From: Pteria penguin
Taxonomy: Eukaryota > Mollusca > Bivalvia > Pterioida > Pteriidae
Direction: 5' to 3'
Length of the DNA: 64,000 nt
Assembly: GCA_035048485.1 (NCBI GenBank)
Contig: CM068580.1
Coordinates: forward strand, 60,066,983 to 60,130,982
This document shows, piece after piece, positions 51,165-63,010 of this stretch. The notes under the pieces are model-generated. The model made no database searches and had not been told where the DNA came from. It was given only the letters and a program-made list of their open reading frames with translations. Numbering within the stretch: the stretch's first letter is position 1; the number at the start of each line of letters is the position of its first letter. A program made the translations under genes and the position numbers.

Positions 51165-51262
51165 CGGCGAATGCAGCTAGCCAAACAGGAGATGCTTGCT
51201 CCTCCAAGAACCATGAACTCGCCTTTAAATTCCAGGGGATCCGTATATTGTTGCCACCGTGA
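51165..51262 (+). repeat. dispersed repeat, AGGAGATGC-type core
   Basis: GCTAGCCAAACAGGAGATGC, TTGCTCCTCCAAGAACC and CAGGGGATCCGTATATTG occur in the family's order. Confidence 0.6.
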
Positions 51263-52500
51263 AAGCCACAATTACACAAAGCCAATCATTTTCGTATTTG
51301 ACATTTTACTTGAATTGTAATAGAAGTAACCTACATAATAACTAATTACATAATATAAATACCTAGAATTCTAAGACGTCGTTATATACATACAACAATT
51401 CTATATCAAGTACATGTTTCGCAATAATAATGTAGGCCGATGTCACAAACATTATCTTACAAACAGTTACGAATTATTCAGGTCTGTATTTGTTAGTCAA
51501 TATTTCTTATTTCGTTTGAATGCTTAATCAATCTCAGTGCAATGGAATACTTCAATGCTCAAAAAGTTGACAATAATGGACTTCCTGCAACTCCTAGTAT
51601 TGATTGTTTGTTCACTGCTTAACTTCAAGTCGAGGTAACTGTACTTGTACGGTGACATCATCATTCTGATGTAATGCACAGCAGTTTCCATCTACTCAAT
51701 AGACGCACCATGAGCAGTGAGGGATCATTTTCGTGCCATCTTCTACTACGACTCCTAACACTGGGACACAAAAGCGTCTTACCTAATCGCCAAAATGTCG
51801 TCTACGTCCACATTGACAGTAAACGTGTCAAATCAAAACTAATTTTGGTAACATTGAATATTTTTATTAAACTAAGAAATTTGGAAGCATGCAATTTGAC
51901 ATGTAAATCTCAAAAGTGGAGTAATACTTGACTTTTAAATGCATTTCTGACAATTGCAACTACCAATAAAAAAATTATCATATGTTTAATAGGGGACAGT
52001 TTTGTTTGTAGCTAAAATGTCATAAAATTTGTGTTCTGTGATCATATTTAGCATTCTCTTGTGTCATTAACTTCATTGAGAACCGATCGATATCATGTCT
52101 GGTCTTAAAAACAAGACTTTGTATAACTGTATGTAATGCTTACCCTCAACAAATATTAATATCACGGTAAGTGACCCGATAGGGCAAAATAACAATAAAT
52201 GATGAGTCAAAGTACGCATGTTCCTTTTCTAATATGGGTTTACCTAATAGAAGGGGTGGATTTTGTTTTATTTTACAAAACAATATGAGAATCCATCGCC
52301 CAGATGCAGAATTACTCCACATGTCACTTGACATCAAGGGAGTCGATAATCTGTTCCATCTCTAAAAACAAAAAGTTGAAACATCCTTCTTTTTAAAAAG
52401 ATGCTTGCTGATTAATCGGCTTTCTTACTATGGCATAACAGTCTCTATTTATTTTACTTGCATGTAAATGGTAGGACATTATTATTTGTTCGTTCAAAGA
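51263..52500. other. intergenic, no gene seen
   Basis: No recognisable gene, SINE or MITE. The frame at 51674-51931 has no domain or splice support. Confidence 0.4.
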
Positions 52501-52504
52501 ACAT

Positions 52505-52785
52505 CCTTTGTTATAAAAACAAGGTCAAGGTCACAAGGTCAAGTCATGGTCTCAATTGAAAGCTCTGGTCATAAAGAAACTACATGTGAAGTATTAAAGT
52601 CCTACCCTTACTGATTCAAAAGATATAACCAAAATTAAAGATTGTTAATAGTAGGTCGAAGTCCAAGGTCAATTCATGGTATACTTTGAAAGCCCTGGTC
52701 ACAAAGAAGTTATGTGTGAAGTACTATGTTATACTCCCCTTAGTTGCTGAGATTTTGCTTCAACCAGAAACTTAACTAAAATGTT
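52505..52785 (+). repeat. GTCAAGGTCA-type repeat, two units
   Basis: Two diverged units: CAAGGTCAAGTCATGGT followed by GAAAGCTCTGGTCATAAAGA, and about 145 bases later CCAAGGTCAATTCATGGT with GAAAGCCCTGGTCACAAAGA. It directly abuts the MITE at 52794. Confidence 0.7.
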
Positions 52786-52793
52786 GACGGACA

Positions 52794-53037
52794 GGAGCTA
52801 GTTGTTCGAAACTTTAACCACTGGTTAAGCTTACCAGTGGTTAAGATTTGAGAGACTATTGCTTTAATTTATAAGATTTCTGTATAAAAATCTAATTACT
52901 TCACAAAGCTTGTGTCATATGCTGCAGATCAGTACACAGACTATGACTTAAAGTCTGCTCATTTCAAAGATATGGTCAGATGAAATTTAACCATTGGTTA
53001 ACTTAACTAGTGATTAAAGTGTTGAACAACTGGCTCC
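52794..53037. mobile_element. MITE with ~45-bp terminal inverted repeats
   Basis: The left end GGAGCTAGTTGTTCGAAACT and the complement of the right end (GGAGCCAGTTGTTCAACACT) match, and each end also contains an internal CCACTGGTTAA-type palindrome. Total 244 bases. A truncated relative is at 61182-61389. Confidence 0.85.
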
Positions 53038-53619
53038 AGGCAGACAGACGGAGGATTTGCGTTGCAATGGCAAAATAACCTATATTCTTAAACAAACAAT
53101 ATCTTCACATATGTAGTATTGTAGAAATAAAAAACAATGTATATAACACCTTGTATAGATCAAAGGGCGCCCTTGTTAAACATACATGACAATGATTTTC
53201 TCGTGATATACTCCCCATACTTGGAACCCAGGATATTACAAAGGTTGTACTGACACAAAAGAGTGATAACTAGTTATACATTATTCTTACAATGTACGCG
53301 TTCCGTGTTGATGGCGATTGGTGTAGCAGTGTCACCACGCAACAAAGCACAAAGCTTTCCGAAATAACGACGTATACCACACGAGGAAATCATTAACTTC
53401 GCTAATATAACATTTCCTATTAAATACATACTTTGTAAAAAGTTATAGCGGAATTATCATCAAGGGAACACTTGCTAGTGTAATCGTTTTCTCGGAAAAA
53501 GGTTTTCATTTGTTTCCCTCTCTCTACATTAAAAGATGTAATAATATGCTAATAAATAAATAAATAAATAAATATAAATGGGGGACTAAGCATTAATGCA
53601 CATTATATACAGTAACATT

Positions 53620-53621
<2 letters not shown>
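53038..53621. other. intergenic, no gene seen
   Basis: No supportable feature apart from a short (AAAT)n run near 53551-53573. Confidence 0.4.

Positions 53622-53706
<85 letters not shown>
53622..53706. repeat. (TA)n microsatellite
   Basis: About 42 AT dinucleotides; the frames at 53596-53931 that read through it as Ile-Tyr runs are artefacts. Confidence 0.95.
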
Positions 53707-53709
<3 letters not shown>

Positions 53710-54786
53710 AAAGTAAATTATATACAGAAATATATCCAGCAACATCATAATCATTCATTTACATGTAAAACTTACCTATTTCACCTTGTAAAGCAGGGTT
53801 GTGAATATCTGAACTATACAGCTTGCATCAGGTATGATGGGGGAGTGGTTTCTATCACAGTTACCAACAAGATTTACATTTCATATCTGTACGCTTTATC
53901 ATGTATACCGGGGGTGGATTTCGTTTTCTAATTATGGTATCTTGACACAATTCAGTGCCAACATTCCTCCACTTCAAGGTAATTGCGTTATGAAGATAAA
54001 GCTATTTTTCTATCTACGTGTATCTCGACATGCCTACATTTTCACCTGTTATATCTGTTCTTAAATTTGTGTAAAGTTCAAGTGAGCGATAGGATATTGT
54101 GATTGACGCTGTTTCAATGTTATGTGGATAGTTAACGGTACGATCGCTAATTTTTCAACGATATACCCATGCACGCAACAAAATGATCTATCATCTATAA
54201 ATTCAACATCATCTCAATGGGTATCGAAGGCTCTGTTCATTCCAAGCAAACACAGTAACAGGGCACTGAGTTAGCTGCGATGCAGGCGTAGTCCTCTGAT
54301 TTTGTGTGGGAAAGGAATGCTACAATGCTGCATCCAAGAGCGTACGCGCCCTGGAACGGACTCTCGTTATCTACATTTCTAGAGATCAATGGAGAGCGAG
54401 TACACCTTTAGTACAGCTCTAATAAAACTGTTGTCAGACTTTCGGATATCGAAATATAATTATAATTCAATACGTGTTCATTTTGTATTAATTTATTTAC
54501 TTACTTTTTATTTTTATCAGTTTCAAATTTTGAATTTCCGCTTTCTGTCTATTTAGATTGTAAAGAACGAGGAAATCTCAATAATATTACCTTAAACAAC
54601 ATAATATCATATACGTTCGTCAAACTATACTAAATGCAAAAGAAGAAACAAGAACATGGAAAACCCATTTGCTTTGCTCCACTGTCCCTAGGGTTATTCC
54701 ATGCGATAGCCGAGAATTAATTTACAGAGTTTGGGAAAAAATATAAAATAACACATTTTAAAGACCACAATTTCGAAAAAAAATTG
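53707..54786. other. intergenic, no gene seen
   Basis: No gene or recognisable repeat supported. Confidence 0.4.
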
Positions 54787-55068
54787 ATTAATTATTGTTT
54801 TACGTCACTCCACGAATATTTCACGTATCTGGTGATATATGGTGACGGCATCTGCTTGATGCATTGCATAGAAATTTATACCTTTGCAACGGACCAACCC
54901 GAAGAAGTGAAGGATCTAATGGTACGTGCAGTGCCTACCGTGACACGGGACCTCGGTTTTTACTGTCTTATCCGAAGACAGTAAACCGGTATGGCCACGA
55001 CGGGAGTCGGATCCGGGACCTCGCGGTTATGAGCCGAGCACCTCATCCACTGAACGACACTGGCTTAG
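54787..55068 (-). mobile_element. tRNA-derived SINE, full length but diverged
   Basis: Minus orientation. It has the 3' domain (CACGAATATTTCACGT), the body (CCTACCGTGACACGGGACCT) and a head with a mutated B-box complement (AGTCGGATCCGGG). It is in the same orientation as the copy 130 bases downstream but clearly older. Confidence 0.85.
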
Positions 55069-55195
55069 GATTAGAAATGGAAAAGCAAATCTACAACGTA
55101 CAATGTACAAGTGTACCGCGAATGCCGAAATGCTATATTGCATTTAAAACATCAACATGTATTATCAATCACAGATAGATAAAGAGATATGTATA

Positions 55196-55467
55196 TTTGT
55201 TTGATTATTGTTTTACGTCACTCCACGAATATTTCACGTATATGGTGACGGCATCTGCCTGATGCATTGCATACAAATTTGGACCTTTGCAACGGACCCA
55301 CCCGAAGCAGTGAGGGATCTTTTACGTGCCACGCCTACCGTGACACGGGACCTCGGTTTTTACTGTCTCATCCGAAAGACAGAACACCGGTGTGCCCCGG
55401 GCGGGAGTCGAACCCGCGACCTCTCGATCACGAGCCGAGCACCTTATCCACTAGGCCACACCGGCTT
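55196..55467 (-). mobile_element. tRNA-derived SINE, full length, with 14-bp target duplication
   Basis: Minus orientation; 272 bases. The B-box complement is GGGAGTCGAACCCGCGACCT and the A-box lies in CCTTATCCACTAGGCCACAC. The body and 3' domain match the 54.8- and 61.9-kb copies. AAGAGATATGTATA flanks it at 55182-55195 and 55468-55481 perfectly, so it is recent. Confidence 0.9.
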
Positions 55468-55481
55468 AAGAGATATGTATA

Positions 55482-57800
55482 ATGTACATGTATAACTATA
55501 TACATGTAACATAGACGAGATATCTTGTCAAAGATTGATCGATTAATGTGGTCATAAATACACAGAAAAGGTGTTTTATTAACAGAAATAGCTGCGAAAA
55601 ACATGGATAATGGACATAAGCTTAAATTCGGATTAACAGATACAATGTATGTATGTAGGTATTATGAAGGCGCAAGTAATAATAATGACTGTATTGACTT
55701 CCACTGCTAATACACGATCAGTGAATACAAAAGTAGTAAAAGGAGAAGGAAAGGAAAAGGAAAGTGGATAATACAAATATACAAAATATGCAAAGACCAT
55801 TGTAAATTTAATAGATCTATGGTTAATAAGGTTTTTTAATAACTCAACTGACAATTTTGTAATGAATACAATACATGTACATTTCATGCATATTTGCAGT
55901 CATATCCCCCTTTTTTGCGGGTATTTATATTTACACCAGAATTCACCTATATGGCGGTGACCAGCACTTTATAATACAAAAGAAAGAAGCAGTAAAAGAA
56001 AATCATCGATACTCCGTTTGTTTGATATTCAACATTGTCTGACCGGCTGGAATCAAACCTAGGGGAGCCTGATGCTATAGGAAGTTCAAGTGAATGCTTT
56101 TAACATTATTCGAAAAGTAGCTACACTGCTCGACCACCAAGAATCCTTAATTGCCTTATATAGGCACAATGGCAAATATATACATGTTTTATCTATAAGT
56201 TGTGTCGTGTGAGATTAACTGGGATAAATCCAGATTTCTCATAACCTCTCCCTATTTCATGTCTCCGAGAAGGATTACACTGCACATTTATTTGACACAT
56301 TCTACAGAACTGTGATTCTAATTTTAAACATCCCTTTTACCACATCATGATAACCCAATACCATAAAATAATTAAGGAAGATACATAACAGCTCTATTCG
56401 ACATCAATGCAATGCCCGCATACCACAAGATAAGCCAAATTAAAGATCGATTAATTCGCAGAGATCGTACAGAAACAAGATCAAGGTCGCTCCAAATGCA
56501 CTACACACATTGTTAATAATAGACAATGTCAAATGAGATGATCATATATACATTACCTGAATGTCTAGCACATCCAAGATACAATATTAAATGTCTCTTT
56601 AAACAGAGTTGGCACACTTAATGCTTTGATATGAGGGCAGGTAAACACATAATGTACTCACGAAAAGAAATGCATACCGAGATGAGAAAGAACGTAAATC
56701 AAGTAGAAGTTTTCTTCAAAATACACCAATGTACTGCAGAGATTTCGATAAACTAAGGCTATCCGGAGAGAGGAAGAAGAGAGTGTTGAAGATAGGACAA
56801 AAGAGGGCGAGAAAAGGACAGGGGAAGGGTTAGGAAAGCACATGAAGGGGATATATAGGGTGGAAGGAGGGAAGCAGTGGAAAAGCCATTTCCTCTATTT
56901 GACTTATCTATTCTTTTTTCTCTTCATTCTTCCTTTACCTGTTTCTCTTTTTTCTTTTTCTTTCAATCTGTCATTTCCTTCTATACTCTACACTCATCAT
57001 ATATCTTTTATAAACTCCCATCTATGACATTCTTTATTTACCTATCTCCTTTTCTTCTGTTCTTTAGTTTTTCATCCTCAGTGAAATATACCCCTCAACA
57101 TACACACTCACTTTACTGTAATACCCTGCTCTTTCACCTTCCTCCTAACATAGGCAAATCTAAAAAATTTTGAAAGGGTGGGGGGTGTCTCCTATGACTA
57201 ATGTTTTGCACTATTCAGTCTGGAAAGGGGGCTTGCAGCCCTAAAAATGGTCAAAAATGACCTTCAATTCGTAAAATTCTCCAACCAAAGGAGGGGTTGC
57301 AACTCTCCCCCTTTAAATCCACTAATGCCCCTAGTATCACCCCAATCTTATAATGAAATCCTTTTTCTCCTTTAATTCCTAGACCCCTTTACTATATTTC
57401 ACATCTAAAAATGTGCCTATAGAATAGGCTGAGGTAGGTATGAGAGTGCTTTGCCCATTTATTTACTAGCTCTTATAGTACCAATTATACTTAATTATTC
57501 ACATCCAGAATAGAAGTGCGGATTTAGTTCCTTATCCTCTTAACAAGGAATGATTTCTATATGAAGCAAAAATAGGGATACATGTATATCGATCAATAAA
57601 CAATCATGTACATTATATATATTTCCGAACACTTGTAACAATGAGAGTTGGGCTCTAATACGCAGTTTCAGGGTGGGACTCAAGTGGTAGTATATACCTC
57701 TGTCTAGATATTGTGGCTGTGACATTTTCCATACAATGTTAATTCACTATCCACTCTAAGCTTAAAAATGTTTTTGTGTTTTCTGTATATTTTGGACATC
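55482..57800. other. intergenic, contains a polypurine/polypyrimidine block
   Basis: No gene seen. 56755-56880 is strongly purine-rich and 56885-57090 strongly pyrimidine-rich on the same strand; long low-complexity frames here (Phe/Ser/Leu-rich) come from that bias. Confidence 0.5.
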
Positions 57801-57802
57801 TG

Positions 57803-57900
57803 TAGCAGGTATGGCTAACCAAACATGAGATGCCTATTCTTTCCAGGCACCTTGTTTCCTATCAGGTTTCCAGGAATTCCATGGTACTTGGTTGTAAGTG
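57803..57900 (+). repeat. dispersed repeat, AGGAGATGC-type core
   Basis: GCAGGTATGGCTAACCAAAC, GAGATGCCTATTCTTTCCAG and GGCACCTTGTTTCC are in family order. Confidence 0.6.
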
Positions 57901-58276
57901 ACACTGCACTAATTACTTTTGTATGTGATCACACTGCAAACGACTATACAATCTTATAACACTGATATGAATTCTGATATTAACAAACAAAAGTTTTGAT
58001 AAAACAATATGAAAGTTTGTTTCATCAAAACTTTCATTCTGTACATACATGCACTAAGGACTGCTAACTTTATTAGAAGTACATATAAATATGTATGCCT
58101 TGATTTCTTGGGTGTCATTCATTATTTAAAGCTGTATGTACAAACTCAACAAGTAAGTAACAAAGATCAATGAAGAAGTCTTAGGTTAGACTTTCAAGGC
58201 TATCTTAGATAACTCTATGGCCAGATCCATCAATTTATGAAAGAAAGAGGAGAGGAGGGGGAAGCGGGATGGATGG

Positions 58277-58697
58277 CAGGGTTCATACAGCTTGTGAGAA
58301 ATGAAATTCAAGCACTTTTGCAGCAATTTTTCGAGCACTTTTTGTGCAATGAGATGACCTTGAACACAGTCACCGGAAGCATGCGCGTTGCACCAATGCA
58401 GAGTCATCGTGACACTTGATTGATAGTACTAACACATGATATAAACAAAGCATCTCAATCACCATGACATTTATGGTATGTTTGTTATGCGATACAAGCC
58501 GATTCCATTTGTAACATTATATTGTACTATATTACATGAGTTCAACATTTTAAATAAATTCAAGCACTGTTAAAAAAAATCAAGCACATTTTTATAGAAA
58601 TTCAAGCACTTTTCAAGGACTTTTTTTTTGTAAATTCAATCACCTTTCAAGGACTATGTGAAAATTCAAGCACTTTCCATAGTCTGTACAAACCCTG
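58277..58697. mobile_element. hAT-like non-autonomous element
   Basis: The ends are CAGGGTTCATACAG and the complement of CAGGGTTTGTACAGAC. Inside, AATTCAAGCACTTT-like words recur five or six times (58307-58675), the pattern of subterminal repeats where transposase binds. GGATGG occurs at both borders, a partial target duplication. The interior frames are not genes. Confidence 0.75.
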
Positions 58698-60960
58698 GAT
58701 GGGTACATTCCATACTTAATTTTTCCTAGGAACATTAATGGTGGGTACTCCACATTCAAAAGTTCCCTTTAAATAACTCTTTTTGTAAATAAATGTCTAC
58801 CAGGGGAGGGGGTGTTACAAATCCTCCAAACTCCCTTTGGAATCTGCTAATGTAGCAACTTACATGTAACTTCTAACAGTATGCATACTTGCATGGTTAA
58901 TGGAATGGCTCTTAAATCATGTATCTCTCTGTACAGATTATATATGCCCTCCATTGTTTCAATAGAAATTAACTTTTTGATTAGAGCAGGTATCTATGTT
59001 TAATCCACTGTGATGGTTTATTACATGTAGTACATATACATCACAAATCCCATTCTACATCTATCAGCTATAAATGTCTGCATGTAACATCTATGTTTAA
59101 TGGGTTAATTATTATGACCTAGTTTGAGCATTTACTTCTGCATTTCTATTTTTGTTCTGAGTAAATTACCTTGTCAGAGACAAGCATGCATGAATGTGTA
59201 ATGTTATGAGATTTCATTTCAAGAATGTGCATAAAAGTGGCAATCATTTTGTTCGTCTAACATAAATGCTTGGAATTAATTACACAAAGTGCAACCTATT
59301 ATGTAAATCTTACTAAAAAGATATAGTATCTCCAATATATCAGTTGACATAAGTTCAAGATTGAAATTCAACATTTGTATTAAAGATAGAGGTTGAAAAA
59401 AACCAACCCAAAATAAATAGAAAGAAGCATGCTAAAACAGAAATAGAATAATTACTATAACAATTATGAGTTATACTAAACATAAAGTCCATCCCTCCCC
59501 CTTTTGTGTTGATTGAGTACCTTTTCAGGTTTGAAATTTCAACATCTTTAAAGAAAAGGATATACAAAGTAAGTTATTAGTTCAAAAAGGTTATTTTACT
59601 CAGAACAGTAGGTTGGCAACGGGATATATGGAAATATTGAGGTCATTTCGCAGATGTAAACATTCCAGTTGTGAAATTACGTCATTCAGTAATTAGCTTC
59701 ATATACTTCATATACAGAACGAAAGTGGTCAAGATAATCAATAATCAGTAACCTGGGGTAATGTGGTAAAATAAACCCCACGAACAATGTTAACTATTGT
59801 TTCCACGCAATCCACCAAAATCAACCACAATCAGCTGATTCTGGCAAATCATTTGTTGATACTGTTCATTCATTTGCATAAATACGTCGAAAAACATATA
59901 ACAATGAATGACATGAAAATTCAACTTTATACTTACCTTGTGCATAATTTATTTTTCTCCCATATGATATTTACTCCTTCGAGTTTTCCTTCTGTATGCT
60001 GCTAACGTGAGAAAGATAATGAGATTTATGAATGAAGTTTCATCTGTTTTGACGGGAAATTATGTATAAAAAGCGCTATTTTCATTGGTTGAAAAATATT
60101 TACGGATTATCTCTATAACGTGTGTAAATAAGAACCAAACGATTTTTTTAAAAGAAAATAGTGTATTGAAATCTTCCAACAGATGATCATAGAATTATTT
60201 CAATAATATTAAATAAGATTTCCCGATTGACCCATTTTACAAGTACTGCGGACTAGTAATATGTCTGCGCCCGTTAATGCAGACGAAAAATAAAAAGACG
60301 ATTCCTTGGTAGGTTTTCTGTGAATGTTTCTAGTTTTCAGCATCAGCAGATTAGCATTTGCCTATTCTCACGGAAAATCTACATATATATCTTATACAGT
60401 TTTGTATCCCTGGCAAATTCTTTACATGTAGACTTGCTTATGCAATATATCTGGTCTGAATTTCTTCTGATCTGCTGATTTGACATTGCATAAGTATATT
60501 CAGCGTATCCAGTAAGTAAATCACTTTAGTATAGAGTTACTAACCATCATTATCAAACATACTCAATCAATTACATCAATCTAATACATTTCACATTCGA
60601 ATATGATTTACTTGTTTCATTTCCAACAGCTTTTCTTTATCTATTCAGACTATTGACGTATTGTAAGTATTGTGAAGAGATGACCTAATACGAACAAGAA
60701 TTTGAAGAAATAAAAGTGATATATAAAGTTCATTTAAAACTCAGACTGGCAGAAGACAACCTCTTATTTCAATCACTCAAACATACTAACATACTAAGAT
60801 CTAGTGTGTGTTAACCTTGATCTAGTGTGTGTTAACCTTTATTCTTGTTGGATATATTAATCATCAATCCCTTGTCAGTTATCTTAGAGGTGAAGCTGCA
60901 GTTTTTGCTTAATATTCATACTTATTTTATTGAATTATTTTGAGAAAGTTCTCTACATTC
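58698..60960. other. intergenic, no gene seen
   Basis: AT-rich non-coding. A 21-bp tandem pair (GATCTAGTGTGTGTTAACCT) lies at 60799-60840. No coding or RNA gene supported. Confidence 0.45.
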
Positions 60961-60964
60961 ATTT

Positions 60965-61025
60965 TATGGTACATGGCATAGTGGTTAAAATAGTGTAGTG
61001 GTTAAAATTGCATAGCGGTAAGTGT
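60965..61025 (+). repeat. SINE head fragment with duplicated A-box words
   Basis: GGCATAGTGGTTAAAATAGT, GTGTAGTGGTTAAAATTGCA and GCATAGCGGTAAGTG resemble three successive SINE A-box regions. The corresponding SINE tail occurs 400 bases later at 61390. Confidence 0.45.
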
Positions 61026-61181
61026 TGCAAAAAATCAGGATGCATCCCTAATTTGGAAAAATCTCTCGCATCGATTATTGATTTATATATAAATACTCAG
61101 TCATATACCGACAAGATGGTGGAAAAGGGAAGTAACTCCAATTAAATTAAATGCATTTGAAATCTAACAATATACATCAGA

Positions 61182-61389
61182 GGCCAGTTGTTCGAAACTT
61201 TAATCATTGGTTAAGCTAACCATTAGTTAAAGTTTGAGAGGCAATAAATTTATTTTATAAGATTTTTGTATAAAAATCTAAATTACTCTACAAGGCGTGT
61301 TTCGTATGCTACATATCACTCATATCAGTACACAGACTATGACTTCAATTCTTCTTATTTCAAAATGTTGTCAGATGAAATTTAACCAT
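61182..61389. mobile_element. truncated MITE, relative of 52794-53037
   Basis: The left end GGCCAGTTGTTCGAAACTTT and the interior (CAGTACACAGACTATGACTT) match the intact element. The right terminal repeat stops after TTTAACCAT, where SINE sequence begins. Confidence 0.8.
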
Positions 61390-61500
61390 ACAATCCAGGT
61401 TCAAATCTGAATTATGCCACTACACTCTATGTTTAAGAGGTTGGTTACCTCTTGCTTCCATATCGGTATATGATTGAGAAATCAGAACATCAGTGAAAGT
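61390..61500 (+). mobile_element. SINE tail fragment
   Basis: It starts at the B-box (CCAGGTTCAAATCTG) and continues CACTACACTCTATGTTTAAG and GAGGTTGGTTACCTCTTGCT, matching the SINE at 41092-41256 from the B-box onward. The head is absent at this junction. Confidence 0.7.
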
Positions 61501-61751
61501 ACCAAGAAAGATTTGATTTAAAAAAATCTTCATGAATTGTTCTTTTTATTCACTTGAATATGATCCCTTATAAAATAAAGGTGTTCTATTATAATGAAAT
61601 TAAAGAATAAAGCTAGTATCTTCAATAAACAACAATAGATTAAACTTATTGGTATGTAATATTTTATTGCCACATGTAGGATAAGTATCATATATTGAGT
61701 TATTGCTAAACGGATATTTATAGTATTGTCTGAATGTTTTCTAGACATTCA

Positions 61752-61815
61752 AGGTGGATATGGCTAGCCAAACAGGAGATTCTTACTTCTCCAGGAAACC
61801 TAGTCTGATGTAGTG
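61752..61815 (+). repeat. dispersed repeat, AGGAGATGC-type core
   Basis: GGATATGGCTAGCCAAACAG, GGAGATTCTTACTTCTCC and AGGAAACCTAGTCTGATG follow the family order. Confidence 0.6.
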
Positions 61816-61853
61816 CATTGCTGTTAGTACTGCAGTGACATAACACCATTACA

Positions 61854-62121
61854 AGCCGGTGTGGCAGAGTGGTATCGTGCTGGACTCTGATCGGGAGGCC
61901 GGGGTTCGAGTCCTGTTCTGGTCATGCCGGTGTTCTGTCTTTCGAATGAGACAGTAAAAACCGAGGTCCTGTGCAGTGGTATGCATGACATGTTAAAGAT
62001 CCCTTACTGCTTTGGGTGGGTCTGTTGCAAAGGTCAAAATTTGTATGCCCCGCATCAGGTAGATGCCGTCACCATACACGTGAAATATTCGTGGTGTGAC
62101 TTTAAACAAAAATCAAAAAAA
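61854..62121 (+). mobile_element. tRNA-derived SINE, full length
   Basis: Plus orientation, 268 bases: head GCCGGTGTGGCAGAGTGGTA, B-box GGGGTTCGAGTCC, body ACAGTAAAAACCGAGGTCCT and 3' domain ACGTGAAATATTCGTGGTGT. CATTACA flanks both sides (61847-61853, 62122-62128), a short target duplication. Confidence 0.85.
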
Positions 62122-62578
62122 CATTACACAATTACCTTGATAATTTACTTCATTTATTATGCCCCCGGACAGTGAATATGAAATTGTAAAACATTGTACA
62201 AGACATTTGGTCTGGTTAAATAGGGCAAATCACAAGACTGAAGCAACTTTTACCGAACAGAAAACAAAATGTACATTTTTAGAAAGATGGTCTAAAAAAT
62301 CATACAACTGCTCCCTATAATTTTCTTTGGTTTTTTGAGAATTTCTGGCAAGTAAAAACACATCTCTCCAGTTGTCTTCTTTTTCAACAAAATCAATACA
62401 ATAATCATCATCTTTTCCCCATATAAATGAAAGGGTCTTTAAAATTTTTGTTTCTCTTTTAGCCTTTTTTCATCTTCACTGGGCAATCGGTCCGGAAATT
62501 TAAGATTATTTACAAGACTGACAGCATTATTACCGGACTTGTCCGTTGGTCCGATGATATTTCATTGTCACTGCCTGG

Positions 62579-63010
62579 ATTGATAGATCGGGAACTTGTT
62601 GTTTTTGTCTTGTCTGTTTGTTTGTTTTTTGTCTGTCTGTCTATTGTCAATTGGCTATAACTTTTGAACCGTGAGGGATAGAGACTTCATGACACACGTA
62701 ATCAACTAATGACGCCCTCGCAAATGACACCAAGGTTGATGACTTTTTGATCTTGACAATGACCTTCAAGTTAAAAATAACTTTTTGGTAGGTTGGTTGG
62801 TTGATTGGTGTTTTATGTCGCTTTCAACAATTTTTCCGCAGTTATAACGCGACATGGAAGCAGGAGGTGACCAACCTCTTAAACATAGTGGCGCAACCTG
62901 GGAATCGAACCCAGATCATCGGCGCCGCAAGCTAAGCGCTTAACCACTACACCAAGTCTGCCCCCGAACTTTTTGGACTTTGGTTTCACGGAAGCATTAA
63001 TGTTTCACTA
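62579..63010 (-). repeat. GTCAAGGTCA-type dispersed repeat, split by a SINE
   Basis: The reverse complement of this stretch aligns with 24240-24475 in the same motif order. The homology is interrupted exactly at the SINE insertion (62789-62966) and resumes with GGACTTTGGTTTCACGG. Confidence 0.8.
62789..62966 (-). mobile_element. full-length tRNA-derived SINE with 10-bp target duplication
   Basis: Minus orientation. The B-box complement GGGAATCGAACCC and A-box complement AAGCGCTTAACCACTACACC are intact. The tail is rich in GGTTGGTTGGTT. AACTTTTTGG flanks it perfectly at 62779-62788 and 62967-62976. It is close to the copy at 41092-41256. Confidence 0.9.

Larger units (their letters stand above)
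49301..51168. other. intergenic with simple repeats
   Basis: No gene seen. It contains poly(C) and (AAAT)n tracts, a cluster of ATGTCAACTTGT-like words at about 49865-49975, and a threefold ~22-bp repeat (ACATGTAACATTGATAA) at 50730-50785. Confidence 0.45.

Noticed and set aside
53596..53931. Frame with a long Ile-Tyr run
   Set aside because: A translation of the (TA)n microsatellite.
54784..55495. Open frames such as the one reading GRESNPRPLDHEPS
   Set aside because: They lie entirely within two SINE copies; this kind of translated SINE text is a common annotation artefact.
56658..57173. Phe/Ser/Leu-rich frames around 56.7-57.2 kb
   Set aside because: They are explained by the polypurine and polypyrimidine bias of the DNA.
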